DNA of 64,000 bases from Ianthella basta (GCA_964019415.1 OZ025874.1:698012-762011), one strand, 5' to 3'. Positions 21,810-33,990 are shown, numbered from the stretch's first letter. Numbers and translations: made by a program. The notes: a model not told the origin generated them from the sequence alone.

Positions 21810-22540
21810 ATTGGTGACAGTGAGTGCAGACAGCAGTACTGTGTGTGTACATTGCAATTGTGTTCCTGGCATGTATGCTTTTGTGAGGTGTGCCCTGTGG
21901 CTCAAATAAGATGTGTGCCATCATGTAGGGTCTAGTATCTGTGGTGATCTTATATTGATTAATTTGAGAGTTTTTTTTCCAAACAACTGATCATTAGCAT
22001 TGTACTGTTCCCATTCTCACTCCCAATTCTTAGCTATTTGTAGGTGCAATTGGTTCTGACCAACTAGAGCTGGAATCAGTATAACCAGTGACCATAATCT
22101 ACCAGTACGTTGAGATCTCTTAAAGGAACAACAGGAGATATGGGTGCATGGGGACACTCCTGTTTTAGGATGTACACTAATTAGCACTGACCTTGTCATG
22201 TAGCTAGGAGAGCTGGGGTTTATTGTATTATGTAATTAATTACCTAATTATTTCTTAATTGCAAATACATTGCTATCAGTGGCATAACCAAGTGTCCATG
22301 CAATGTACAGCTATGGTACATGCATGCACATTGACCAGTGTATAATTGAGCTGTATAGGGGGCACAGCACGCATGAGCTAGTATATGCCTTGTGTTGACC
22401 ATAGCATGTCATACAGGTATCAAGTACCACATGTGCAAGCTCAAGGCCTGTATACACATAATTATATATAGATAATAGCTGGAGTATATCTCTTATCTAC
22501 TCTTGATAATAGCCAGCTATTTTAGCCCCTAGCCTAAGAC
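21810..22540. other. No gene seen
   Basis: AT-rich spacer. The missing 3' exons of SEC61A were looked for here and not seen. Confidence 0.4.
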
Positions 22541-22542
22541 TA

Positions 22543-23672
22543 TACCGTATAGTGGGAAAATTTCGTGAGGTTTAATGTTAGCAATTTGACCAAATTCGCG
22601 AAATTTTCCTTCGCAAATTTTCTCCACCCATCATTATAAGTACTAGTTATCACATGGCCGCGAGGGCGTTCGCTAATTTATATATCACACAAGGGCGCGA
22701 AGCGCCCGAGTGCGATAAATTAGCGAAACGCCCAAGGGGCCATGTGATAACTGGCTTGTTACAGTTTGAACAGAAATGATTTGCGCTTGAATTCCCTTGC
22801 CGTCGAATCATTTTACCGAACGAACTAGACTGCAATTACTATAGAAACCGGAGAACACGCTCCTCTTGACGAAGAAAGGTGAAGGACTAAGCGTAGTGAG
22901 GGTAAAGGCTGTCGGCGGCCTCTCCTTCTGAATAAGGCGACGGCGGTGTTTGAGTTGGTGCTATGGCAGATGATTTGAAGACCTGCTAACGGCGTACGAA
23001 CTCATAGCTTCTATGCAGAGTGCAGACTGCATGGAATTGGATGGTCTGTAGAGCTTGGAGAGTGGAGGGACCTTCTTTCACACTAAAATCACATTCAGAA
23101 AACTCTAAGATGTTGCATGCACAATTCCAAGTCTCTGCCATCAAACATGCATGTGCAGTGCTGTGCTAGGCATAAATAATTTCTGGGGATGACCATTTCT
23201 AAGTGTCATGCACTCATCATTGAGGAGCCAAAGTTCATCTTTTAAAGTTCACAAGGTGCTGAATATCAAAGAGATTTTGCTAAAACAGCAGACAAAACGT
23301 TTACATAAGGCTAGAAAATGATTGGATATGTCAATAAGAGCCCCTTTCAAAGCAGTGCATTATAAAACAATGTGTTATACGCTTCCAAATAAGGCAATTG
23401 TGCGTTATCCAGTGCATTTGCCAAAATAACGCACAGTAGTTTCCTTTGATGTATGGCTTCATCATGTAACAATTATATGCAAACATATAATAAGATGGCC
23501 GCTGTATAGCGCAGAAGTGGATTTAGCCATTTAAGTGCTATCTTACTGTTCCGTGCTTGAAAATTCCCTTCAACTAAGTAGTTTGCCTGCCAAGGAGGTT
23601 GGAAATTGTGAAATTAAAATCACGAAATGTTTGGTTTTAAACAAAATCGCGAAATTTTCCCACTATACGGTA
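22543..23672. mobile_element. CCGTAT-family element, copy 4
   Basis: TA-flanked; left CCGTATAGTGGGAAAATTTC, right the inverse, ending CCCACTATACGG then TA. The interior is the dispersed repeat also present at 19,365-20,110. The longest member in this window (1.1 kb); no transposase recognised. Confidence 0.75.
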
Positions 23673-23674
23673 TA

Positions 23675-24165
23675 TCCTTATGCTCCTCACCCTAATGAGA
23701 ATTCAGTAGTCCTAGTAAGTAGCTGTAAACATACTGCCACTTCATATAAACAAATGGAATAACACTATTTTAAGCTGATTCCATGCCCTGTCAGTTTACA
23801 TATATTCTGACATTCATGATCACTTGAGCACAAGGAGGATTGATAACCAAAATGATTAATCACTACAAAAATGTGATGCATATCACTCGAAACCTACTAC
23901 TAGCTAAACCTCCTTTTCTGACTTACAAACTTGTGAAGTAAAAGTACTAGTGTGCAAGAGAGATGTGTACTGGATGTCCTGAGAAACAGGAGTTCTAAAG
24001 AAAAGAGCTACAATGGATAAGTTGCATGTAAACTACACTCAAATGAAGTGAGCAATATGAATGGAGAAACAAAAGGTTACACACTAAAGTGAACGCTATA
24101 ATGATCCTAACCTATGTATGTATCACTGTAATTGTTAGTAGAGCCATTTGAGGAGGTGCTGTGTT
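23675..24165. other. Likely 3' flank of the PNP-like gene
   Basis: No coding signal. Would hold the 3' UTR of the minus-strand gene ending at 24,170; no clear poly-A signal was assigned. Confidence 0.3.
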
Positions 24166-24169
24166 GCTG

Positions 24170-25128
24170 TTACAGAAGCACCTTCCAATTCTGTACCACA
24201 CATCGCATGACTAGAGCAATGGACTGCAGTGTGGCATACACCTGGAGTTCATCATCGCTCACCTTTTCAGTCTTTTTCTCAAAAAAATGACATTCAGCTG
24301 GCTGTCCCTTGCCACCTGTGTAGTCAGAAATTCCCTTGGCAAGTGCAATTTCTGGTTTTGGAGAATCTGAGAATTTATGAAATGCATCCACAGCCTTAAT
24401 CACGCCCAGCACTTCCATCTCTACACCAGCAACATCAGCAGGCCCACGATACTTGTCTCCAAACAGCTGGTCCTTGACAACCAAAGGGCCAGACAAATAG
24501 TTAACTTTCTCCACATGAATCTTATTGCGCACATCCCTGCCATCTGCGGTGAACTTAGCTTTCTCTAAAGCACTCACCCATTTTTTGGCCACATCATAAT
24601 TGTGTGGCTTGCCCTTGATGCGTATTTCTCCTGCACTTGCACCGGATTCTACCTTTCCTGTATGTAGGTAGCTGTTCACCTGTTCAGCAAGAAGAATGGT
24701 ACCACGATAGTTCCTGTCCTCTTTCTTGTCTTTTTCGATGGATGCCCCGCAGCAGCCAACTAAGAAAATCACCTTAGGCTGCCAATCTTTTAGGAGGTCA
24801 AGAGTTTTGTCAAAAGCCCCCCATGGTCCCATGCAATCACAGTGGATGTGAACTCCTTTTAGCTTGTGTTGATGATCAACTTTAAGGGAAAAGACAGTGG
24901 AATCAAGATTGTGAATCTCTTGCTCTTTATCAATGGTCATTCTGTTCTTCAGACATGGATCCCCATCATATTTACACTCGGCGGCATGTGTAAACGTTTC
25001 AGTGAGCAGCCACTGTGCACTGTTACCAAGCTTAAGGAAGGTTCTCACCGCCTGGTCTTCCCTTTCATTTGCAGTGAGGATGGCAAAGTTCACTACCTTG
25101 TCTTTGTCTTTGCTCCCACCTGTACCAG
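24170..25128 (-). CDS. Last exon with an intact PNP/UDP nucleoside phosphorylase-like domain
   Basis: Acceptor TTGCTGCAG; the exon enters in phase 1 and ends in its own stop. After a short linker (GTGGSKDKDK) come VVNFAILTANEREDQAVRTF, VIFLVGCCGAS, YRGTILLAEQV, DVAGVEMEVLGVIKAVDAF and EIALAKGISDY. In this family VEME contacts ribose, and the Asp of GISDY sits at the base-binding/catalytic site. Both are present, so the domain is probably active. The open frame has a GTG, not ATG, near its start, because the true start is in an upstream exon. Animal and fungal relatives of this domain in immune proteins cleave ATP or nucleosides. That role is inferred, not shown. A decayed paralogue lies at 8178-9114 in the same orientation. 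Confidence 0.8.
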
Positions 25129-25129
25129 C

Positions 25130-25515
25130 TGCAGCAAGTTAGCAATTGAGGAATACATAATATTGAGTCCATTAGCTTAATTTAAACTACTGTGCTAGTT
25201 TTAGGTCAACTATAAAGCTACAAAATAGGTACCGAGACACATTTCATAGAACAACGAAACAAGTGCTTCTACAGATTCTGAAAGAACAGAAACATTCTAT
25301 GTAACAATGCTGTAACATTAAAGTCCAATCACTATACCCACATCTTCCATACCCCATAGTACAGTGAGTTGCACAACAAAATGGCAACCATTAGCCATTA
25401 GAATTGTTGTGTGTGAATGAAAGACTATATGAAGGTTCAACTGTGTGGGTGGGGCAGGTGTGGGTGACATTCATACAAACACACTCCTCTACAGAAAACA
25501 GTGAAGAGGATGTTA
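25130..25515. other. Intron of the PNP-like gene; no other feature seen
   Basis: Low-coding DNA just upstream of the last exon. Confidence 0.35.
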
Positions 25516-25519
25516 AGGA

Positions 25520-25871
25520 TACTGTATATCGCAAAATGTTCGCGACCATTAATTTTTGCGAATTTCACAAATGGAGCAAATTCACAAAAATTTCTATTGC
25601 AAATATTATATGCATATAATACTTATGGTATAATAATAAATTGTGTATGTGCATGATGTCATAATAAAATGGCAGATCAGCAAACAGCATGTAGCTCTTT
25701 CGTTTGCTTGATTTCATAAGTGATTGCTTCTGCTATTTACACTAAAAAGGCTTTAATGTCCATCTTGTAGAGTCTGCTTTGCGAAATTTCTATTTGTTAA
25801 CATTTCTGACACCCCATTTTGGCAGCGATTCGCAAAAATTCTAGGTTGCGAAAATTTTGCAATATACGGTA
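25520..25871. mobile_element. CCGTAT-family MITE, copy 5
   Basis: A compact 352-bp member. Left TACTGTATATCGCAAAATG, right the inverse, ending GCAATATACGGTA. TTTTTGCGAA motifs lie under both ends. TA-flanked and non-coding. Confidence 0.75.
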
Positions 25872-25874
25872 GTT

Positions 25875-27085
25875 TCAACCACAGTCTAGAAGAATTCACA
25901 GTTAAGGTGCCAAAGGGAGACCAACTAGTCCTTATGGGGGATCTAAATGCCAGAGTGAGAAGAGATACAGCAGTCCTGCTGTGTTGTGTGATGGAGAATG
26001 ACCACACAAGTATAATTCTCTGTGGGTATGTGTAGGTGTATGGGGAAAGGGGGGACACATGCAGCTGTCAGGGAATCATTTCTATGCCTGTGGTTTGTAT
26101 CTGTCCATCTTCTGGCAATCACTATACATGTGGGAGTGTACCTGCTGTCTAGGATTTGGGCTGCATTTTCAGGCCTGTTCCCAGGGGGGGTCGTTGGGTT
26201 TGCATGAACCCCCCTTTCAGGATCAGAGGCGCATAAATTAAAATCCTAACCATTTTTCAGTAGTCCAAGGATCTGTTGTGTCAGACATACTGTTTTCTGA
26301 AGCTTTGTCACTCTGTTCCAGCAACCATTCGTCTTGTCAGCCATATTTTTGACATCAGTTCCTGGAAACATTTTCCTTCAGACATTTTGGGGCGCCGAAG
26401 GGGAGTTTCACTTTTAGGTATTCGTATGGCTTCGTGTTCGTAATGGACTATGTATGCCAGTATGTATGTATATATGTATATTTTGGGCAATTCAAGATGG
26501 CGGCGCTCGAGGTCTATGCTTTATAAGGCTCGTAATCATCTATGTTCGCATTTCGCCGTCTATCTATCAATCGAAATTAGGACATAGGTATGTGTTTACA
26601 CGTTAATACTAGCAAGAAGCCTATTGAAAGACTCTCCTGTGAGATATAGCTCCTAATATCATGAAGACCGAGCGACGGGCATTTTAAAATGGCGGCGCTC
26701 TGAGACGAGTCGCTATCGACTTACTATATATATTTAAGCTTCCTCTATTGCGTAGTACTATTAAATGGTTAAAGCGGAATTAGAACCATTTGTTCATATA
26801 ACATACCAACGCAAAGAGGTTCCTTGGATGAATTGGCTTGATTTTCAACCGAAAAAACTGATATTGCACATGATGGAAACTAGCTACCCTCGTGGAGATT
26901 GTTGTGACAGCGGAACAGCGTGGCGCACTTCAGGAAATCATGGCACCGAAGTGTGCAAAGGTTAGTACTCCTAGAAGAATTGAAATTGATTACACTATGG
27001 GCATTTAACATGCGATGAAATATTTCTCCATTCAGCGACAACAGATCTTGCTAGCTAACACTCTGTGTCTACCCCACCTCTCTCT
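25875..27085. other. Repeat-rich spacer
   Basis: Contains a CCAGGGGGG...CCCCCCTTT inverted patch (26,180-26,220) and a 30-bp block (about 26,407-26,440, CACTTTTAGGTATTCGTATG and on) repeated at 63,350-63,385 and inverted at 1519-1546. Two ATGGCGGCGCT motifs occur at about 26,497 and 26,690. A plus-strand frame at 26,765-26,962 ends at a GTTAGT donor and could be a first exon, but I cannot support it. Confidence 0.35.
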
Positions 27086-27087
27086 CA

Positions 27088-27118
27088 CTTTGTGTGAGTG
27101 TGTGTGTGTGTGTTTGTG
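27088..27118. repeat. Short GT repeat
   Basis: About 30 bp of GT with one TTT interruption. Confidence 0.8.
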
Positions 27119-27514
27119 TGGTAGAGGTGATTTCACTGGATGATAAGCTGGTCTGGTGACTTGAAACTCTTGCAAACCCAACAGTCTATTGCATCTTGAT
27201 GTATATTTCAGGCCATCAGCATTGCTGTATTCCCAACTTTCTGAAATACTGAACATTCATGTAAAGATTGCTAGCAAGTAGTTCGAGTTCTGGGGCGCCC
27301 CAGTGCCCCACAAGTTTTTAAACTCGAAATACTTGTTCCTTTAATGTAACCCCCCCTTTTCAAAACCCTGTGTACGGACCTGATTATCTTGGCTGATAAA
27401 GCTAGTATACTAGAGGTATCTTACTATCAAATCTTCAAAATCAGGCACTGGTGAGGTTAGGTAAAGACTGTTGTGAGGAAATATATAGCTATTACTAGCT
27501 CAAATTCCAGTACA

Positions 27515-27578
27515 GGCCCACGCACATACATGCACAAACACACACATGTACGCAAGTACACACACACATGTATGCAAG

Positions 27579-27633
<55 letters not shown>

Positions 27634-27648
27634 ACACAGACACACACA

Positions 27649-27711
<63 letters not shown>

Positions 27712-27732
27712 CACACACGAACACACACATGT
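27515..27732. repeat. CA microsatellite
   Basis: CA repeat with CAGACA interruptions in the middle and CATGTA at both edges. Confidence 0.95.
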
Positions 27733-27957
27733 ACATGAACAGTGTACAGTTTACAGCTGCCCCACTTCCTGTGTATGTAAAGGTCTTGGCCACCACAAAC
27801 AGAATTATCTTGTGCCCAAGTATAAGTATAAGGAACTTCCTCTTCTTGTACTCTGCTGTTTTGCTATCTTGTTCTATACTGTAACAGTAAAGTGACACTA
27901 TTACACCAATTGTGGAGCAGCAGCCATGTTTCGGAAACTATGGGTAACCTTTCATGT

Positions 27958-28320
27958 GGTGATGCACTAGTCTCGTGCGCCAGACCCCCTGTGGAAGTGT
28001 CCAGGATTATTGTGTAATCTGACTTGTGTCTAGTACAAAATCCTGTTCTGGCCAATCAAATTCACCAATTGCTATATGACAACCTATATAGCTAAATTTA
28101 AAGACATGGCATTGGCTCGCTTGAAGGATATTGTTGGACACACTGTGACTTCGCTTGGGCACACTCTGAAAGCAGAGCAAGAACAAGTAGTACAAGCAAA
28201 ACAATGCAAATTCGGGCACTCCATATTTTGCTTGCCACACTGGCACACTATGGACAATATCACACCATAATACCAGACCCTCCTACAGGGGAGTCTGGTG
28301 TGTGAGACTAGTGATGCACT
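27958..28320. mobile_element. Short inverted-repeat element (MITE-like)
   Basis: Arms of about 35 bp: left GATGCACTAGTCTCGTGCGC and CAGACCCCCTGT at 27,958-27,993; right the near-inverse at 28,285-28,320. The ACTAGTCTC...CCAGACC end type is common in sponge and cnidarian genomes in my recollection. No protein. Confidence 0.55.
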
Positions 28321-29370
28321 TGGCAGTAGATGTTTGTGCTAAAATCTGCAATTCCTTTTAGAGTATGGTAATGAAGCATACTATTGTTAAAGATGAGATA
28401 GTAAAAACAGAATTTTAATGAGGAACTATTGAAAACTTTAAGTTGACTGAAAAAATGTTCTGGTCCTACCTTAATAAGAATGGTCAGCTAAGCAATGCAC
28501 TACCACACATTTTGCCTATTATGCTGATGAAAAGCAGGTTCTCAGACCACCTTGTCAACACTCTTGAGACTCCAATTCCATTGCTCTTAGAAACAAACAG
28601 ATTCTAGTGAAGGAGAAGAACTAAGGGTCTTTTCTGAGGTAGTGCTTGATGGAATGCTCATTTAGGAGCGGTTATGGGCAATGGTTGATGTTCTTTGGCC
28701 CATCTGTGCTTTTATTGGTGAAGAATAGAAATGTTAGAGAGGTGTAAAGGCTGGTTGCTACTGAATGTAGCTAGGTGAAAATGCCTACAAATTGTCACAG
28801 CAGAGACAAATATTGCCGCTATTTGAGCGCTGTCAGAACTTCACTGGGAGAGAATTGCTCTCCCTCTGAGAGGTAAAACACCTGAATCACTTTGCTGCCC
28901 TTCAGTGGCTGCAGGGATGTTGCATCAATAAAGACCTGTCCCATGGACATGCTACTGGGAATTCTGCACGTCTATTGAGTATCGATTGATTTTACAGGCA
29001 GTGCATGGGCAACTTCATGGGCAGTGATTAGAAGATCAATGCACCAACAACTATACTTACTGCTCCCCCATCAACATGGCAACATTGTAGACTACAATGA
29101 GTCAGCTAGCTCTGGAGACTATACTCGGTGTGCTTCGCAGTTAGCTAGCTACTTTCTCATGGCAACTGAAACATCTCATCAACTTCACGTCTCCATTGAA
29201 ACTCTTTTCTAGTTACAAAACACTGAACCCAGTTAACACAACACACAAAGTATTCCACAAAGTCGCTGAGAACACAGCAGTGACTGTAGCACACTGCTGC
29301 AATACATTAAACTCTTTAAAGCTATTGTAAACCAGTTAAAGCTACAAATAAATTCAAAGCCAGAGCCTTT
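28320..29370. other. No gene seen; right half duplicated at 36.6-37.1 kb
   Basis: Low-coding. From about 29,120 the sequence resembles 36,640-37,130 in the same orientation. Confidence 0.35.
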
Positions 29371-29660
29371 ACTCACCCATTTTCTAGCTCTCTTACACTC
29401 TATCTGGTCCACAGAACTGGTAGTTGCAAGCTCATAAACAACAGATGTAATACCCAGGCTTTCAACAAGGGCTCCAGGCAGCGAAACCTCCCCACCGGAA
29501 TGTAATCCAGGCTTATTGAGAGATGCAGAACACAATTTTTACAGCTAATACTAAGGGGCTGATGAAGTCATACAACCATATTCATGGCCATGGTGTGGTA
29601 CCTCCCCCACAAGTGATATAACAAGAAGTCACCTTCCAAGAAAAAACCATTACACACCAC
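29120..29660. repeat. Diverged segmental duplicate (partner 36,640-37,130)
   Basis: Shared ordered blocks: CATCTCA.CAACT.CAC, ACACAGTGACTG-like, CTTTACTCACCCAT and ACAAGA.GTCAC.TTCCAA. Order and orientation are conserved, with much substitution between. Confidence 0.5.
29377..29511 (-). CDS. Possible exon, function unknown
   Basis: 135 bp, one open frame (45 codons, phase 0-0) between CTCAATAAG and a consensus donor ATGG|GTGAGT. Encodes PGLHSGGEVSLPGALVESLG then a short acidic/basic end. The donor sequence is kept in the duplicate at about 36,955. No domain recognised. Confidence 0.3.
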
Positions 29661-29662
29661 AC

Positions 29663-29760
29663 TACCGTATCCGCTCTAAAAATTCATTATTCTAAGTTTT
29701 GTCAGGGAATAAGATTTGTTCAAGTGCATGCTAATCCTGACAAATTTCCCATCTCTCTAA
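29663..29760 (+). mobile_element. Single CCGTAT-type end
   Basis: TACCGTATCCGCTCTAAAAA, followed by about 250 bp that resembles the reverse complement of 53,640-53,849. The opposite end was not found within the expected distance. Confidence 0.45.
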
Positions 29761-29977
29761 TTTCCACCAATTGGCTCTAATTATTCATCAGGACAGGGAA
29801 CATTTAAAACTTTTGTCAGAAATGGCTGCAATATGGCCGCGCGGGCTAGTAACTGAAAGCGAGGAACTAAACCACCATCGTTCGTTGCTGTCCTTGTACC
29901 GTTTGTCTGTAAGTCCTTTCTCGACACTCATTTTATGCCGCATACAGTTCTGATAATTTCAGAAAGCAGTGGTTCAA

Positions 29978-30198
29978 TTAGTTGATAGTCACTGAGTCAC
30001 CTTCATAGTCTGAGACTAGTGTTGCAGCAAATTTTCTTTCAAATGAACTTGCAAGATCTGTCAGCTCTTGATACACAGTACCTATGATGAGTAATTCTGT
30101 GCAAACACTTTTATTGCGAAGAAGATGAATTAGTTTTTTGCGATATAACTCTCCAATGGATGGGTATACTTCAGTGTAACATTGCTCAACGTATACAG
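29978..30198 (-). CDS. Possible alternative last exon
   Basis: Acceptor TTTGGTGTAG; phase-1 entry, then a 73-codon frame to a stop. It reads VYVEQCYTEVYPSIGELYRK, then a helical stretch, and QELTDLASSFERKFAATLVS near the end. Composition is protein-like and the entry phase fits the phase-1 linker exons at 30,620 and 31,546. It could give a PNP-less end to the same gene or belong to a separate gene. No known domain recognised. Confidence 0.4.
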
Positions 30199-30619
30199 CT
30201 ACACCAAACATGGGCACGCACACACACACACACAGTTACAGATAAACATGCACATGCACATCACAAACAGACATACAACCATCCAAGAGAATACCACAAT
30301 GCCATGGACTCAAACACATAAAGCAGAACCTACCTATGATAACCTGAGATTTTGAATAAGGATCCCACACTACAGTACACAGAACATACATGCATGAAAC
30401 AGGCTGGCAGTCCTGCTTGACTAGAGTATTCCTCTGGATACGTCTGCTATACTTTACCTGACAACTGAGAGTCATCTATAAGTGACACCCGCATGCAATC
30501 AGGAGTGTTCTAGAGAAAACAGCTAGGGTTCTGATTTCAAACTGTCCTCCACATGTTAGGTCAAGTAGATACTGCTCAAAGCCCTTACAGAGAACAGAAA
30601 CAGGTGCAGTGAGTGTTAC

Positions 30620-30670
30620 CTTGAGCTCTTGCTTTTCTTTTGGGCTTCTTCCCTTTCCCACGGTCACTTT
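30620..30670 (-). CDS. Small phase-1 exon encoding a basic, NLS-like segment
   Basis: 51 bp between TGTGTGCAG and GTAACA, phase 1-1. In the phase shared with its sister exons it reads SDRGKGKKPKRKARAQ, a classic-looking nuclear localisation cluster. The same DNA in another frame is also open, so the phase is inferred from the sister exons. The donor flank (GTAACACTCACTGCACCTG) matches that of the exon at 10,157, showing common ancestry with the 10-12 kb gene. Confidence 0.5.
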
Positions 30671-31545
30671 CTGCACACAGAAAGAAAACAGAAGCTCTCA
30701 GCAATATCACCACAGCAATCCATGTGCATGGGTATCCAACTGCAGTACAGTGTGACATGCTGGACTATACAGCTAGTAATTACATGAAATTCTATATGGT
30801 TGTAAACGTCATAAGCTTATGCTTTTCCACAGTCCATGCAATGCAAGCATTTGTTGCTATGGAGTGCCAACAATGGCTTCACTGCTAGTTCAGTCTTCCC
30901 TATCTATGTAGTAACATCTCCTTCACTTCCCAAATTGTCAAAGCAATGCCTTGCAGTCTACTTCAGTGACCTGTGAGATTAGTATGATGCCCAGCCAATG
31001 TTGACAAGTGTATGTGATTGACTGAACTAAGAGTTGCACACTAAGATACAGAGTTGTATACTAAGTGGCTCATATTGAAAACACCCGAGTGAAGTAACTA
31101 TGCAGGTAACTATGTTTCCTGAAGTCTGCACCAAGGATGTCTGCTGGATAAGGGTTCCTACAGGTGAATCCTCAAGCATTCTGGTTGATTCTTTATAAAC
31201 CAAGACAGGCACATGACTCAAGGTGCCAAATTTACAAAGAGCTGATCAAATTAGGCTATATGCAGGTGCACACAAGCTGAAGGAATGTCCTTATACTGTA
31301 GCAGACTGGGATTAGAGAAGTGGCTGGGTAAGGGAGGGAACCAATTGCTATCATTTTCAGCAACTGCATGACATGGGTCCGGAGGGAAGGTGATGACCAA
31401 ATTGACCAAAGTTGCATCACGTCTCTCCTAACTTGGCTAGAATTTGCCAAACATTGAAATCTAGTGGCACTTTCTTCATAACCACAGGCCACACAATGCA
31501 TTAGATGAAGGTTGATGCTGAGTACATATTTTACGCATAATGCAC

Positions 31546-31626
31546 CTTGTTTGATGTCATGTGATCTGGGCTTCTTTGGTGGAGGAGGGTCATCAGCTGA
31601 GGATTCTGATCCATCTGTGTCCGTGT
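31546..31626 (-). CDS. Small phase-1 exon, acidic then KKPR-containing
   Basis: 81 bp between ATTTACATAG and donor GTGCAT, phase 1-1. Encodes TDTDGSESSADD followed by PPPPKKPRSHDIKQ: an acidic linker next to a PPKKPR basic patch. Copy B at 34,554-34,634 is the same apart from one base or so. A frame-neutral cassette. Confidence 0.5.
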
Positions 31627-31692
31627 CTATGTAAATGGACGGATGCACAATGCAATATGAACTGTAACAAAGTGTACTGTATGCCTACTAAC

Positions 31693-31894
31693 CAGATGTA
31701 GACAACCCCACCACATATGCATCACATGCACCACAGCTCACTAGCAATAGGGTTGTGTGGTGGAGTGGCATCCCCTGACTCATGACAAAGTACCCTTGTA
31801 CAGTAATTCCCAGTCCCAAACAGTTATGGAGGAATAACCTTTCAATCCTGCTGTAACTGATCGCAGGGTGTTTCAGCTTCGTAAGCCTTGTCAG
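31693..31894 (-). CDS. Possible exon (phase 0 to 1)
   Basis: 202 bp between GCATGCAG and GTTAGT. Opens LTRLTKLKHPAISYSRIERL and ends VSCGACDAYVVGLSTS. Phase 0 in and 1 out, like the exon at 51,061, so it could feed the phase-1 cassettes. Only its last 30 or so bases are present in duplication copy B. No domain recognised. Confidence 0.3.
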
Positions 31895-31899
31895 CTGCA

Positions 31900-33010
31900 T
31901 GCAAACGAAGGCCTACGAGACCAAACTGTCTGGCAGCCATGCAGGCTTCCCCATCTAAGGTGCTAATGCGGCAATAGATGCATTTTGCATGGAGTGCTGA
32001 TTTACACGCCAACAACATTGTGATTGTATGGATTGCACAACAGCTTCCTTAGGTGTCAAGTTCATGACCCTGTATCTTAGCTATATATGCAATGAATAGA
32101 ACACTTTGATCTTACCCTTGTTGCTGCCTGGCACACCTGGGGCAAACTCTACTAGGTGTTGAATATACGTGTGAAAGCCTTGAATCTGCTCTATTCATTG
32201 CATAGACCAGGAAACAAGCTTTAGAATATGAATATAGGTTCGTAGGGGGTACAATGAAGCTAGGCCTAGCAAAGTGTGAAATATAGGAAGACTGGCGTGA
32301 GTGAACACAATTACAGGATGCCTGGCAATGGAACACAAAAAAGAATAGGGAGATCATCAAGCAGAACAAAAGGAAATGGAGCGCAAGGATTAGTGGAAGA
32401 GGTTGAGAGAGCAGGGGCACCTACTCTACCCACCACCCTCTGACCTGGGCAGTTAGCGAAGGAGGGACAATCACACTCTATAGTACTTTCCTAGATACAA
32501 TCTTTGAACTATATTGAGCATTCTACATCATTGCTCAAGCCATACAATGTCATATTCATTCAAGACAAGGCTTATGATCTAGCAATCTCTATCACTTCGT
32601 ACTGTACCACTGATGAGCAATAGCATCATCCTTGTGAACCAGATAGTTTGCACTCTACAGTGCAATGGCCGTGCCTGTGTCTGTGGAGCCTGACTGCAAA
32701 CTAGCCATAATTTTGGAGTGTTTCCACCATTTCTCCTTGCCCAAGCATACAGACAATTATACATTAAACAGCATTGAATGCTGACTAGAGAGTACAGCCA
32801 TCTACATACTTCCTGCAGTTCTGGGGCTTTACACCATCTTGACTAGTTTGAATCTACGTATTGTACTGCTACCATTTATTAATGGACAGTGTTGCTAAAC
32901 TACATACTAACTGAACATCATCACCACTACATGTGGTCCATTTATGCAACCACTCCATACTAACTATACCCGGTGAACAGTGCATCTGATGTGGGCTCTT
33001 CTTCAATCAT
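31900..33010. other. Intronic DNA; no other feature seen
   Basis: Separates the two duplicated segments. No supportable exon or element. Confidence 0.35.
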
Positions 33011-33016
33011 CTGTAC

Positions 33017-33079
33017 CTTCAGCAGAGGAAGCGTCCCTTTTGGCAGCACCTCTCTTCCTGCGTAAGCCTTCACCAGTTC
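33017..33079 (-). CDS. Small phase-1 exon encoding a basic segment
   Basis: 63 bp between ATTCTCTACAG and GTACAG, phase 1-1. Encodes TGEGLRRKRGAAKRDASSAE, with an RRKRGAAKR basic cluster. It lies immediately outside duplication copy B. The opening TGEG recalls the TGPV start of the 10-12 kb linker exons. Confidence 0.5.
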
Positions 33080-33417
33080 CTGTAGAGAATACCACAATGC
33101 CATGGACTCAAACACATAAAGCAGAACCTACCTATGACAACCTGAGACTTTGAATAAGGATCCCACACTACAGTACACAGAACATACATGCATGAAACAG
33201 GCTGGCAGTCCTGCTTGACTAGAGTATTCCTCTGGATACGTCTGCTATACTTTACCTGACAACTGAGAGTCATCTATAAGTGACACCCGCATGCAATCAG
33301 GAGTGTTCTAGAGAAAACAGCTAGGGTTCTGATTTCAAACTGTCCTCCACATGTTAGGTCAAGTAGATACTGCTCAAAGCCCTTACAGAGAACAGAAACA
33401 GGTGCAGTGAGTGTTAC

Positions 33418-33468
33418 CTTGAGCTCTTGCTTTTCTTTTGGGCTTCTTCCCTTTCCCACGGTCACTTT
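33418..33468 (-). CDS. Duplicate of the NLS-like phase-1 exon
   Basis: Identical in sequence and splice sites to 30,620-30,670. With both copies in one transcript the protein would carry two basic patches. Confidence 0.5.
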
Positions 33469-33570
33469 CTGCACACAGAAAGAAAACAGAAGCTCTCAGC
33501 AATATCACCACAGCAATCCATGTGCATGGGTATCCAACTGCAGTACAGTGTGACATGCTGGACTATACAG

Positions 33571-33990
33571 CTAGTAATTACATGAAATTCTATATGGTTG
33601 TAAACGTCATAAGCTTATGCTTTTCCACAGTCCATGCAATGCAAGCATTTGTTGCTATGGAGTGCCAACAATGGCTTCACTGCTAGTTCAGTCTTCCCTA
33701 TCTATGTAGTAACATCTCCTTCACTTCCCAAATTGTCAAAGCAATGCCTTGCAGTCTACTTCAGTGACCTGTGAGATTAGCTAGTAATTACATGAAATTC
33801 TATATGGTTGTAAACGTCATAAGCTTATGCTTTTCCACAGTCCATGCAATGCAAGCATTTGTTGCTATGGAGTGCCAACAATGGCTTCACTGCTAGTTCA
33901 GTCTTCCCTATCTATGTAGTAACATCTCCTTCACTTCCCAAATTGTCAAAGCAATGCCTTGCAGTCTACTTCAGTGACCTGTGAGATTAG
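33571..33990. repeat. Perfect 210-bp tandem duplication inside copy B
   Basis: 33,571-33,780 and 33,781-33,990 appear identical; copy A has a single unit. It is therefore younger than the large duplication, or it is an assembly artefact. Confidence 0.9.

Larger units (their letters stand above)
30286..31725. repeat. Segmental duplication, copy A
   Basis: Nearly identical to 33,084-34,733 (offset 2798, then 3008 after an inserted 210-bp repeat in copy B). It carries the linker exons at 30,620 and 31,546. Confidence 0.95.
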
